From contig CP091733.1 in NCBI GenBank assembly GCA_022009975.1, positions 1-64,000 of the forward strand: DNA of 64,000 bases, written 5' to 3'. Shown here one piece after another: positions 42,496-50,775 of this stretch; within the stretch, counting starts at the first letter, position 1, and the number at the start of each line of letters is the position of its first letter. A program made the position numbers and the translations under genes. Origin of the DNA: Phocaeicola vulgatus (lineage in GTDB: Bacteria > Bacteroidota > Bacteroidia > Bacteroidales > Tannerellaceae). The notes beneath the pieces were generated by a model that ran no database searches, was not told the DNA's origin, and saw only the letters and a program-made list of their open reading frames with translations.

Positions 42496-44644
42496 ATGAG
42501 ACCAAATTTTAAAAACATAGATATAAAGAATGCCGGATTCGCAGCTACAAACGCTGCCGAATGGGCAAAAGCCAATGGTATCGAGCCCAATTGGAAAACA
42601 CCCGAGCATATCGAGGTGAAACCTGTATATACAAAAGAAGACTTGGAGGGTATGGAGCACTTGAACTATGCTTCTGGTTTGCCTCCTTATCTACGTGGCC
42701 CGTACAGCGGTATGTACGCTATGCGTCCTTGGACAATCCGTCAGTACGCAGGTTTCTCTACCGCTGAGGAGTCTAACGCTTTCTATCGCCGTAACTTGGC
42801 TTCCGGTCAGAAAGGTTTGTCCGTTGCGTTCGACCTTCCGACACACCGTGGTTACGATGCTGACAACGAACGTGTGGTCGGCGACGTCGGTAAAAGCGGG
42901 TGTATCTATCTGTTCCTTGGAGAACATGAAAGTGTTGTTCGATGGTATTCCTTTGAACAAGATGTCTGTTTCCATGACCATGAATGGTGGTGTGCTTCCG
43001 GTATTGGCATTCTATATCAACGCAGGTTTGGAGCAAGGTGCTAAGTTGGAGGAAATGGCCGGTACGATCCAGAACGATATATTGAAAGAGTTCATGGTAC
43101 GTAATACCTATATTTACCCGCCTGAGTTCTCCATGAAGATTATCGCTGATATCTTCGAGTACACCTCTCAGAAGATGCCGAAGTTCAACTCTATCTCTAT
43201 CTCCGGCTATCATATGCAGGAGGCTGGTGCTACGGCTGATATCGAGATGGCTTATACGTTGTGCGACGGTATGGAATATCTTCGTGCCGGTATCAACGCC
43301 GGTATCGATGTGGATGCGTTCGCTCCCCGTTTGTCATTCTTCTGGGCTATCGGAGTGAATCACTTCATGGAAATCGCCAAGATGCGTGCGGCTCGTATGT
43401 TGTGGGCGAAGATCGTGAAGAGCTTCGGTGCCAAGAATCCGAAATCTCTGGCTCTGCGTACTCACTGCCAGACTTCAGGTTGGTCATTGACCGAGCAGGA
43501 CCCGTTCAACAACGTAGGCCGTACTTGTATCGAGGCTATGGCCGCTACATTAGGACATACACAATCTTTGCATACGAACGCATTGGATGAGGCGATCGCT
43601 TTGCCGACCGACTTCTCCGCTCGTATCGCTCGTAATACATAGATTTACATTCAGGAAGAGACTAAGATCTGTAAGGAAATCGACCCGTGGGCTGGTTCTT
43701 ACTATGTAGAGTCTTTGACGAATGAATTGGTACATAAAGGTTGGGCGTTGATCCAAGAGATCGAGAGCATGGGTGGTATGGCGAAAGCCATCGAGACAGG
43801 TCTTCATAAGATGCGTATCGAGGAAGCGGCCGCTCGTACACAGGCTCGTATCGACTCTGGTGTTCAGACCATCGTTGGTGTTAACAAATATCGTTTGCCG
43901 AAGGAAGATCCGATCGATATCCTAGAGATCGATAATACAGCCGTACGTAACGAGCAGATCGCCGCTTTGAAGGAGTTGCGTGCTAACCGTGACGAAGCCG
44001 CTGTTCAAAAAGCTTTGGCTGATATCACGGAGTGCGTGAAGACGAAGAAGGGCAACTTATTAGAGTTGGCTGTTAAGGCTGCCGGCTTGCGTGCGTCATT
44101 GGGAGAGATCTCCGATGCTTGCGAGGTGGTTGTAGGCCGTTATAAAGCAATCATTAGAACTATTTCAGGCGTGTATTCATCAGAAACTAAAAACGATCCG
44201 GACTTCCAGAAAGCTCAGGAGCTGTGTGAGGAATTCGCCAAGAGAGAAGGTCGTCAGCCACGTATCATGATCGCCAAGCTGGGTCAGGACGGACACGACC
44301 GTGGTGCAAAAGTTGTGGCTACAGGTTATGCCGACTGCGGTTTCGACGTCGACATGGGTCCGTTGTTCCAAACTCCAGCCGAGGCTGCCCGCCAAGCTGT
44401 TGAGAACGACGTTCACGTAATGGGCGTTTCTTCTTTGGCCGCTGGCCACAAGACATTGATTCCGCAAGTAATCGAGGAATTGAAAAAACTTGGCCGCGAG
44501 GACATCATCGTTATTGCAGGCGGTGTAATCCCTGCACAAGACTACGACTTCCTCTATAAGGCTGGCGTTGCCGCTATCTTTGGCCCGGGTACTTCCGTAT
44601 CGAAGGCAGCTTGCCAGATCCTTGAGATCTTGTTAGGCGAATAA
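42496..44644 (+). CDS. mutB: Methylmalonyl-CoA mutase large (alpha) subunit
   Basis: This is the catalytic, B12-binding subunit. The TIM barrel is recognisable from RGPYSGMYAMRPWTIRQYAGF and GLSVAFDLPTHRGYD, SMTMNGGVLPVLAFY, and RTHCQTSGWSLTEQDPFNN. The C-terminal cobalamin-binding domain has LGQDGHDRGAKVVATGY, which contains the DxHxxG motif with the axial histidine, and later GGVIPAQDYDFL and GPGTSV. About 716 residues. One indel breaks the frame near 42893, and, differently from the rest of the window, an in-frame TAG at 43640-43642 replaces the glutamine expected in RNTQIYIQEE. That single C-to-T change would truncate the protein before its B12 domain if real. Confidence 0.94.
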
Positions 44645-44680
44645 ATGGAGTTTAGACCTTACGGTTTTTAAATAAAGAGA

Positions 44681-44711
44681 GGCTGGACAATTGATTTTGT
44701 CCGGCCTTTTT
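44681..44711 (+). terminator. Intrinsic terminator of mutA-mutB
   Basis: GGCTGGACAA (44681-44690) pairs with TTGTCCGGCC (44697-44706) with one G-T pair and a 6-base loop, followed by five T residues. It lies 37 bases after the mutB stop. Confidence 0.8.
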
Positions 44712-44732
44712 AGTATTATATGCGGGTTTATG

Positions 44733-44740
44733 TACTTTTG
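44733..44740 (+). promoter_or_regulatory. -7 box TACTTTTG of the pantothenate kinase gene
   Basis: TACTTTTG fits TAnnTTTG and lies 32 bases before the ATG at 44772, just after the mutB terminator. Thus the kinase gene has its own promoter. Confidence 0.55.
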
Positions 44741-44771
44741 TAGCGATTATTCAATTAAAAGGGAAAGAATC

Positions 44772-45690
44772 ATGGGAAGCGTTATAGGTATAGATGTGGG
44801 AGGTAGCACGACCAAGATCGTCGGCGTGGAGGATAAGAAGATCAAGAACCCGATGTTCGTGAAAGCTACCGATCCGGTAACCTCTTTATTCAGGGGCCTT
44901 CGGTAAAATATATTTATGATAATAACATCTCGCTCTCGAATATAGAGAAAGTGATCTTGACGGGTGTAGGTAGCGCCTATATCGATCAACCTTTATATGG
45001 CTTACCAACCGCGAAGACGGATGAGTTCCTCGCAAATGGGCTAGGGGCGCAGTATAATACGGGACTGGATAGCCTGTTGGTGGTCAGCATGGGAACGGGT
45101 ACCTCTTTTGTCAAGGTACAAGGCTCCACGGTCGAGCATATCGGGGGATTGGGTATCGGTGGCGGAACCATCCTCGGCTTGTCTAAGCTATTATTGAAAA
45201 CGCATGACTTTCACCAAATAGCGTCTTTGGCTGAGCATGGTTCCCTGAATGATATCGACTTGCATATCCGGGATATTACGCCACATCCGCTACCCGGCCT
45301 GCCGCTAGACGTGACAGCCTCTATTTTTGGAAAAGCGGATGCGAACGCTAAGGTTGAGGATATCGCCTCGGTATCGTTCATATGGTCTTGCAGACTATCG
45401 GGCAAGGAGCTGTTTTCGCCTCGTTAAATGGCGATATCAAGAATATCGTGTTGATCGGTAACCTGACTCGCTTGCCGCAATGCCCGGATATTTTCCCCCG
45501 TCTGGAGGAGATGTGTGATGTCCATTTCAAGATACCGGAGTATGCCGAGTATCGCACGGCTATCGGGGCGGCTTTATGCGATATCAGGAACCGGAATATA
45601 GGGATATTTTTGTGGAAAGTGTTAGGCTACATCAAAACTTTTATGTATCTTTGCTACATGCTTTGTTCCCTTTCGGCAATCGCCGGATAG
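44772..45690 (+). CDS. coaW: Type II pantothenate kinase
   Basis: The actin-like ATPase fold is seen from the phosphate-1 loop GIDVGGSTTKIVGV at the N-terminus, then VILTGVGSAYI, VVSMGTGTSFVKV, GGLGIGGGTILGLSKLL, and a phosphate-2/adenosine part with VLIGNLTRLP and AIGAAL. This is the layout of type II (CoaW/eukaryote-like) pantothenate kinases, which carry out the first step of CoA synthesis in the cytoplasm. Normal length is about 270-285 residues. Frame breaks fall near 44900 and 45375. The true 3' end is uncertain: family members end soon after AIGAAL (about 45580), while the open frame continues to 45690 into the riboswitch, which is probably artefactual. Confidence 0.8.
45622..45653 (+). 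promoter_or_regulatory. Promoter driving the cobalamin riboswitch
   Basis: TATCTTTG at 45646-45653 is a good -7 box; TTAG at 45622-45625, 20 bases upstream, is an imperfect -33 element. Transcription would start about 45660, exactly where the riboswitch sequence begins. Confidence 0.55.
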
Positions 45691-45836
45691 GGATTAAAAA
45701 GGGAATCGGGTGAGAATCCCGGACAGTCCCGCTGCTGTAAGCTTCATAAACGGGTTGAGCAATACTGTTGCCACTGTTCATTCAAGTGAATGGGAAGGCG
45801 CTTAAGACCGGAAGTAAGTCAGAAGACCTGCAAGGC
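45662..45836 (+). ncRNA. Cobalamin (B12) riboswitch aptamer
   Basis: The region has the conserved blocks of the class-I cobalamin aptamer in order. They are an early GGGATTAAAAAGGGAA-type block, then TCGGGTGAGAATCCCGG, CAGTCCCGCTGCTGTAA, GCCACTG (45770-45777), GGGAAGGCGC (45792-45801) and the B12-box region GAAGTAAGTCAGAAGACCTGC (45811-45831, with AGTCAGAAGACCTGC as the hallmark). Total span of about 175 bases is usual. It should sense adenosylcobalamin, the cofactor made from or imported for the mutase encoded just upstream. Normally such aptamers precede B12 uptake or synthesis genes, but no such gene is visible downstream. Confidence 0.92.
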
Positions 45837-45883
45837 GTGTATATTTTCGACGGCTTCGAGGAAAGGCCGGAAGAGAACGCAAG

Positions 45884-45900
45884 AACCGTATCCGGTTTTT
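45884..45900 (+). terminator. Possible expression-platform terminator of the riboswitch
   Basis: AACCG at 45884-45888 pairs with CGGTT at 45893-45897 around TATC and is followed by TTT. It lies 48 bases after the B12 box. The short stem makes it a weak candidate, but its position suits ligand-controlled termination. Confidence 0.4.
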
Positions 45901-45979
45901 ACTATTCTTTATCCAAGGTTTTCTTATCAAGTCGTCTCATGGTTTCGGATAATTATTTTGCCATAATAATTAGGGAAAG

Positions 45980-46034
45980 AAGCATGAATCTGACCGACGG
46001 GATGAGCTCCGTATGTAGATGCATGCTTTCTTTT
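45980..46034 (+). ncRNA. Long segmented hairpin with U-tract downstream of the riboswitch
   Basis: Three nested stems line up: AAGCATG (45980-45986) with CATGCTT (46022-46028), ATCT (45988-45991) with AGAT (46017-46020), and ACGG (45997-46000) with CCGT (46009-46012). Internal loops are GACCG and ATGT, and the apical loop is GATGAGCT. TTTCTTTT follows. The shape suits a strong terminator of the riboswitch transcript or a small structured RNA. A short frame starting at 45983 runs through it but shows no signal peptide or known motif. From 45901 to 45979 I see nothing else. Confidence 0.55.
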
Positions 46035-46135
46035 GCGTTTAAAGGACTGGGGTATTCCGTGAACACTCTATAGAGAATATTTGTTTATTATTAGAAAAAG
46101 TGCGTTTATTTGCAACGAGTAATTAACAAAGGAGT

Positions 46136-46774
46136 ATGAATATGAAGAAAATCGTGGGATTTCTTATGGTTGCCTTGTTAGCGTTGATGGCGCTTCCGGC
46201 GAACGCTCAGCTTAAATTCGGTATCAAGGGAGGTGTGAATATATCGTCTGTCCATTTCAACTCGGACGTGTTGAAAGCGGATAACGTAACCGGCTTCCAA
46301 GTGGGGCCGATGATCGAGACGACTTTGCCGTTGGTGGGTGTCGGGATCGATGCGGCCGTGTTGTATTCGCAAAAAGGTTTGGAGACGACTTCGGTTGGCG
46401 GGGTTAAGACTTCGATGAAGACGGATTATATCGATGTTCGGTCAACTTGAAATGGAAATTCGGCACCGATCGTCAAAGCGTATCTGGCAGCCGGTCCGTA
46501 TATCGGTTTCCGTGTAGGCGGTGATAAATTTTGGGATATCCCGGGTTCCGTAGCGGATCAGGTGAAGGCGAAGAATTTCAGCGCAGGCCTTAACTTCGGT
46601 GCCGGCGTGGAGTTGATCAGCCACTTGCAGGTGGGTTTCAATTATGGTCTGGGGTTGACAGATAACTATGCGTTGGGAAGCAAGGGCTTGAGTAGTAGTT
46701 CGACCGGAGTGGTTGATATGGGAAAATCCGGAAAGAACCGTGGATGGTCTATCACGGCAGCGATCTTGTTCTAA
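46136..46774 (+). CDS. Small outer-membrane beta-barrel protein (PorT/OMP_b-brl family)
   Basis: A signal peptide (KKIVGFLMVALLALMALPANAQ) leads directly into LKFGIKGGVNISSV, the usual opening of the eight-stranded 'outer membrane protein beta-barrel' family of Bacteroidetes. Alternating strands follow (VGIDAAVLYSQKGLE, YLAAGPYIGF, LNFGAGVELISHLQVGFNYGLGL), ending GWSITAAILF with a terminal phenylalanine. About 213 residues. A good AAAGGAG site at 46128-46134 precedes the ATG at 46136; the ATG at 46142 is an alternative. One frame break lies near 46440-46470. A TTTG at 46080-46083 and TTTATTTG at 46105-46112 may form its own promoter, which would leave the riboswitch without control over it. 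Confidence 0.85.
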
Positions 46775-46797
46775 ATAGGTGAAAATAAAATGAGAGA

Positions 46798-46824
46798 GGC
46801 TGGGCTTTCGGAGTCCGGCCTTTT
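46798..46824 (+). terminator. Intrinsic terminator after the beta-barrel gene
   Basis: GGCTGGGCT (46798-46806) pairs with AGTCCGGCC (46812-46820) through two G-T pairs around TTCGG, followed by TTTT. It resembles the mutB terminator in stem sequence. Confidence 0.65.
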
Positions 46825-46859
46825 GTTATGGCTCGGGACTATAATGAAACACTGTTTGA

Positions 46860-49311
46860 ATGAAATACGCGGACGTCATACTTCCCTTCCTGGAGAATAG
46901 CTATACCTATCGGATACCCGAAGATCTGGAAAGAGCCGTGACTCCCGGTTGCCGGGTGATCGTGCATTTCGGGAAGAAACGATATTATACGGCCATCGTC
47001 ATGGAGGTCACGACCGGGAACCGGTATCCGATTTTGAGACGAAGGAGATCTACGCTTTGCTGGATGCCACGCCGGTGCTCCGCCGTCCGCAACTCCGTTT
47101 CTGGAAATGGATATCTTCTTATTATATATGTAAGCTGGGCGACGTGTATAAGGCGGCCTTGCCCTTCCGGCAAAGTTGGAAAGCGAGACGGCGGTTACTT
47201 ATAATGAGGATTTCGAGGCCACCGCCCCCTTGCGCCCGAACGAGCAAGCGGTACTGGATGCTTTTAGCGGGGTTTGAAATTGACGATCTCGGGTTGGAGA
47301 AGAGACCGGTCTCGAAATGTTGTCCCGATCGTCTCTTCCTTGATGGTGAAAGGGCGGTCGAGGTGAGCGAGGAGCTAAAGCGAGGATTCGTTCCCAAGAC
47401 ACGGGCGTTTATCCGTTTGGCCGAAGCTTACCGGGATGAGACGAAATTGCAGGCGGTGTTCGAGGATTTGAAAGAGCGAAGAAGCAAGAGCTTCTGCTGG
47501 TCAGCTTCTTGGATTTAAGCCATACCTTGAATCCCGCTTTATCGAAGGAGCTTTCCAAGAAAGAGCTATTGGAACGCAGTGGTTATACCTCTGCGGTATT
47601 GGAGGGTCTGCTGAAACGGGGTATCTTGGAGTTACGAGAAAGAGGTGGGTCGTTTGCAGGTATCCGTCTGCCGCTTGCAAGAGCCGAATCCGCTCAGTCC
47701 GGCGCAAGAGAAAGCCTACGGAGAGATCCATGAGGCTTTCAAGACGAAGGAGGTTTGCTTGCTTCATGGCGTGACTTCCAGTGGTAAGACCGAGATATAC
47801 GTCCGTTTGATCCATGAGGTCTTGCGGCTGGGGCGGCAGGTTTTATATATGTTGCCGGAGATCGCTATCACGACCCAGATCACGGAACGGCTGGCGAAAT
47901 TATTCGGGGATAAGCTATTGGTCTACCACTCTAAGTTCTCGGACAACGAGCGGGTGGAGGTCTGGAACAAGCTGCTGCATAGCGACGAGCCTATGCTGGT
48001 ATTGGGGGTCCGTTCTTCCCTCTTCCTTCCGTTTAAGGACTTGGGCTTGATTATCGTGGACGAGGAGCATGAGAATACGTATAAGCAGCAAGACCCGGCA
48101 CCCCGTTACCATGCCCGTAACGCTGCCATCGTCTTGGCGGGTATGCACGGCGGTAAGACCTTATTGGGTTCCGCCACCCCTTCCATCGACTCTTATTTCA
48201 ACGCTACGGCGGGGAAATACGGTCTGAGTCGAGCTATCCACCCGCTACGGTGATTGCTTGATGCCGGAGATTATTACGGTGGACGTGGAAGGAGCTAAAG
48301 CGCAAGAAGATTATGAAAGATACCCTTTTTCTCCCCCTGTTGGTGGAGAAGGTGCGGGAGGCTTTATCCCGGGGTGAGCAAGCGATCTTGTTCCAGAACC
48401 GCCGGGATTCGCCCCGATGATCGAGTGTCGAGGGGGTGCGGGTGGGTGCCTCATTGCGAGAATAGACACGTTAGCATTACTTACGACAAGGCGCATAATC
48501 AGCTGGTTTGCCATTATTGCGGTTATACTTACCGCTTGCCGCAGGTATGTCCCGAGTGTAAGGGGACGGAGTTCAAGATGCAAGGTTTCGGTACAGAGAA
48601 GGTAGAGGAGGAGATCGCTGGGCAATTCCCTGCGGCGAAGGTGGAGCGGCTGGATTTCGATACGGCCCGTACCCGCACGGCTTACGAGCGGATCATCTCG
48701 GATTTCGAGAAGGGAAGACACAAATCTTGATTGGTACCCAGATGTTGTCGAAGGGATTGGATTTCGGGAATGTCAGCGTGGTCGGAATCTTGAGCGCCGA
48801 TAGCCTGATGAATTTCCCAGACTTCCGGGCGCACGAGCGGGCTTATCAATTGATGGTACAGGTTAGCGGACGTGCCGGACGACGGGATAAGCGGGGTACG
48901 GTGATCTTGCAGACTACCCAGCCGGAGCATCCCTTGATCCGTATGGTGCAGCATTTTGCTTATAAGGAAATGGTGAGCTTGCAATTGAGCGAGCGTAGTA
49001 TGTTCCGTTACCCGCCTTACTACCGTTTGATCGTCTTGATCCTTCGGAGTCGGAATGAGGAGGCTTTGCAGGAAATGTCTGCTTTATACGCCGAGAAACT
49101 TCGTGCTCGTTTAGGTGAGCGGGTGTTGGGGCCGGTTACGCCGCCTATCACCCGGGTACAGACGCTTCATATCAAGAAGATCGTCTTGAAGATCGAGATA
49201 TCCGCCGGGATCGCTCCGCTTCGTGAGATATTGGAGGGGATTCATACGGAGATGCAGGGATATGTGCCGTTTAAGCAGTTGCTGGTTCATTATGATGTAG
49301 ACCCGGCTTGA
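46860..49311 (+). CDS. priA: Primosomal protein N' (replication restart helicase)
   Basis: The protein opens with the 3'-DNA-binding domain (MKYADVILPFLENSYTYRIP, GCRVIVHFGKKR). The helicase core has Walker A GVTSSGKTEIY, DEEHENTYKQQDPAPRYHARN with the DEEH box, LLGSATPSIDSY, then the zinc-binding cysteines (CRGCGW, CHYCG, CPEC), and motif V/VI IGTQMLSKGLDF and QVSGRAGRRDKRG. About 817 residues, normal length. PriA loads the replicative helicase at stalled forks. Frame breaks occur near 47010, 47175, 47270, 47490, 47640, 48225, 48295, 48405, 48440 and 48715. Because the gene is close to essential, these breaks argue for sequence error rather than decay. Confidence 0.94.
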
Positions 49312-49364
49312 GAATTGAAAATGGAGAATTGAAAAATTGAAAATTAATGGAAAGGAGCTTAGGG

Positions 49365-49852
49365 ATGAGGGAGGAAAAAGATACGGTTGTTGTTTGTGTG
49401 TTTTGGGGAATATATGTCGCTCTCCGTCAGCGGAGGCGGTAATGAAGAAGTTGGTGAAGGATGCGGGATTGGGAGATCGGATCGAGATCGATTCCGCCGG
49501 GATCACCGGGTATCATGAGGGAGACCGGGCGGATTCACGGATGCGGGCGCATGCGGCCCGTAGGGGATATTCGTTGGATTCGATCTCCCGTCCGGTACGT
49601 CAGTGGGACTTTCATGACTTCGATTTGATTATCGGCATGGACGACCAAAATATAACGGACTTGAAACGGATGGCTCCCGATCTGGAATCCGTCGCTAAGA
49701 TACATCAGATGACTGAGTTCTCCCGGAATAAGTTGTACGATCACGTCCCGGATCCTTATTATAGCGGTGCCGAAGGTTTCGAGTTGGTCTTGGATCTATT
49801 GGAAGATGCTTGCGCCGGGTTGTTGGAATATTGTAAAGACCATTTGTCTTAA
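49365..49852 (+). CDS. Low-molecular-weight protein tyrosine phosphatase
   Basis: The phosphatase loop is expected as FVCLGNICRSPSAEA. As written, the sequence reads CVLGNICRS in one frame, placing a valine at the nucleophile position; deleting one T of the T-run near 49405 and one base near 49375 restores the C-x5-R motif. The rest fits the family: IDSAGITGYHEGDRAD, RPVRQWDFHDFDLIIGMDDQN, and the general-acid loop DHVPDPYYSGAEGFE. About 160 residues. Start is set at the ATG 49365 after a GGAG-type site. Such phosphatases often act on tyrosine kinases controlling capsule or on small metabolites. Its 3' end is partly duplicated beyond the toxin-antitoxin genes. Confidence 0.87.
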
Positions 49853-49891
49853 GTTCGGGGCGAAGCCGGATCAGTAAAGAGGTTGTTACGG

Positions 49892-50231
49892 CTATCGTTC
49901 AACTTCTTTTACTAACCATTTGATTTCGTTATCGGTAATACTTTCACTCTCTTCCTTATCATAAATATAAATGAGGTTGATAATCCCTTCGGTATCATTA
50001 ACGGTATAGGTATAGGTGATGACTCGTGCGCCATGACTTTTTCCTTTGTTTTTACTGCCTATAGCCATACGGATCTTACGGATGCCACAGCCTAAATCAA
50101 TTCCTGCGGAAGGGTTGCTGCTTAGCTCATTTTGTAACGCTTGAAGGTCTTGTTTTAGCGAATGATATTTCTTTTGCCAATCGCTTCAGCTCTTTCAGAA
50201 AGTGCTTTTGCGGTATGATTCTATAATTCAT
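49892..50231 (-). CDS. RelE/ParE-type toxin
   Basis: The minus strand reads MNYRIIPQKHFLKELKRLAK, then after a frame break near 50165 KYHSLKQDLQALQNEL and GIRKIRMAIGSKNKGKSHGARVITYTYTVNDTEGIINLIYIYDKEESESITDNEIKWL in segments. The final pattern of two strands with a conserved arginine (GARVI) and the IYIYDK strand is the RelE-superfamily fold as seen in Bacteroidales toxins. About 113 residues. RelE homologues cleave mRNA on the ribosome, but the catalytic residues are too variable to assign here. Its start overlaps the end of the upstream antitoxin gene by 11 bases, the usual translational coupling of type II modules. Confidence 0.8.
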
Positions 50232-50478
50232 CTATGACCTCCTGCAATGTTTTTTTGATATGTGCCGTTTTTTACGAGACTCTTTTACGTCGATTAAGCC
50301 TTGCCGGATTCCGGCAAGCACCTCTTCCTTACTAATATATTCAGTCTCTTCAGTCTGTGCTTCCTTTTTGCTGCGCAAGACGGCGGATGGCTTCTACGGC
50401 TTTACGCATCAAGGTCTCATCTTCGGCGATGATACTGAGTTGGCGGAATAATTCTGCGTTGAGTTCTAATGCTGTCAT
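50221..50478 (-). CDS. RelB-like antitoxin
   Basis: About 85 residues: MTALELNAELFRQLSIIAEDETLMRKAVEAIRRL, then QTEETEYISKEEVLAGIRQGLIDVK and a basic end KKRHISKKTLQEVIDEL. The first part looks like a ribbon-helix-helix or PHD-like dimerisation module, and the acidic/basic tail would wrap the toxin. It precedes and overlaps the RelE-like toxin gene on the same strand. Frame breaks occur near 50385 and 50260. The protein likely represses the module's own promoter, located between 50479 and about 50540. Confidence 0.72.
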
Positions 50479-50585
50479 ATTTTTATCCTTCTTTTGTCTC
50501 TGGTTTTCAATGGCAAATATACGAAATAGAATCAGTTAGACAATGCTTCGGTAGTTTATTCTTGTGACTGTCTTTATTCTATTCC

Positions 50586-50641
50586 CGTCCCGGATCCTTA
50601 TTATAGCGGCGCCGAAGGCTTCGAGCTGGTCTTGGACTTAT
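50586..50641 (+). pseudogene. Relic of the phosphatase gene 3' region
   Basis: The 56 bases here match 49744-49799 within the phosphatase gene with five differences, all transitions at synonymous positions (codons for Gly, Gly, Leu, Asp, Leu). The reading frame of the phosphatase segment VPDPYYSGAEGFELVLDL is kept, but nothing upstream or downstream matches the gene. It is therefore a fragment of another allele of the same 3' region, stranded 100 bases beyond the toxin-antitoxin genes. Confidence 0.75.
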
Positions 50642-50650
50642 CTATCGTAA

Positions 50651-50724
50651 GGTTGCTAGAATGCCCATTGTAAGATGCTTATAACTGCGATTATAAGAAC
50701 CTAACAATGGGCATTCTAATAACC
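50651..50724. repeat. Long hairpin: 21-base imperfect inverted repeat with nested inner stem
   Basis: Arms 50651-50671 and 50704-50724 are inverted copies with two mismatches. Inside, CTTATAA (50678-50684) and TTATAAG (50691-50697) form a second stem. The 74-base element sits directly after the phosphatase relic. It may be a small miniature element, a recombination remnant or a terminator; CTCTTTT follows on the plus strand. Confidence 0.6.
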
Positions 50725-50730
50725 TCTTTT

Positions 50731-50759
50731 GTGAGAGCGGCGATGACAGCCGCTCTCAC
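50731..50759. terminator. Strong GC-rich hairpin after the surface-protein genes
   Basis: An 11-base perfect stem (GTGAGAGCGGC with its complement) encloses GATGACA. It lies 17 bases beyond the stop of the minus-strand secreted-protein gene. No T-run follows on the minus strand, so it may stop transcription weakly or stabilise the 3' end. Confidence 0.5.
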
Positions 50760-50775
50760 TCGTGAAACCTTCTGC

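Noticed and set aside
43640..43642. TAG in mutB as recoding or pyrrolysine
   Set aside because: No recoding signal is seen, the residue is expected to be glutamine, and a single C-to-T error or mutation is a simpler explanation.
45768..46073. 101-codon open frame over the riboswitch
   Set aside because: It begins inside the aptamer and runs through the hairpins, with no recognisable protein motif or convincing ribosome site.
49312..49355. AATTGAAAA-rich stretch as a regulatory repeat
   Set aside because: It is a short, degenerate A/T-rich repetition of a kind seen between genes in these genomes; no symmetry or promoter match was found.
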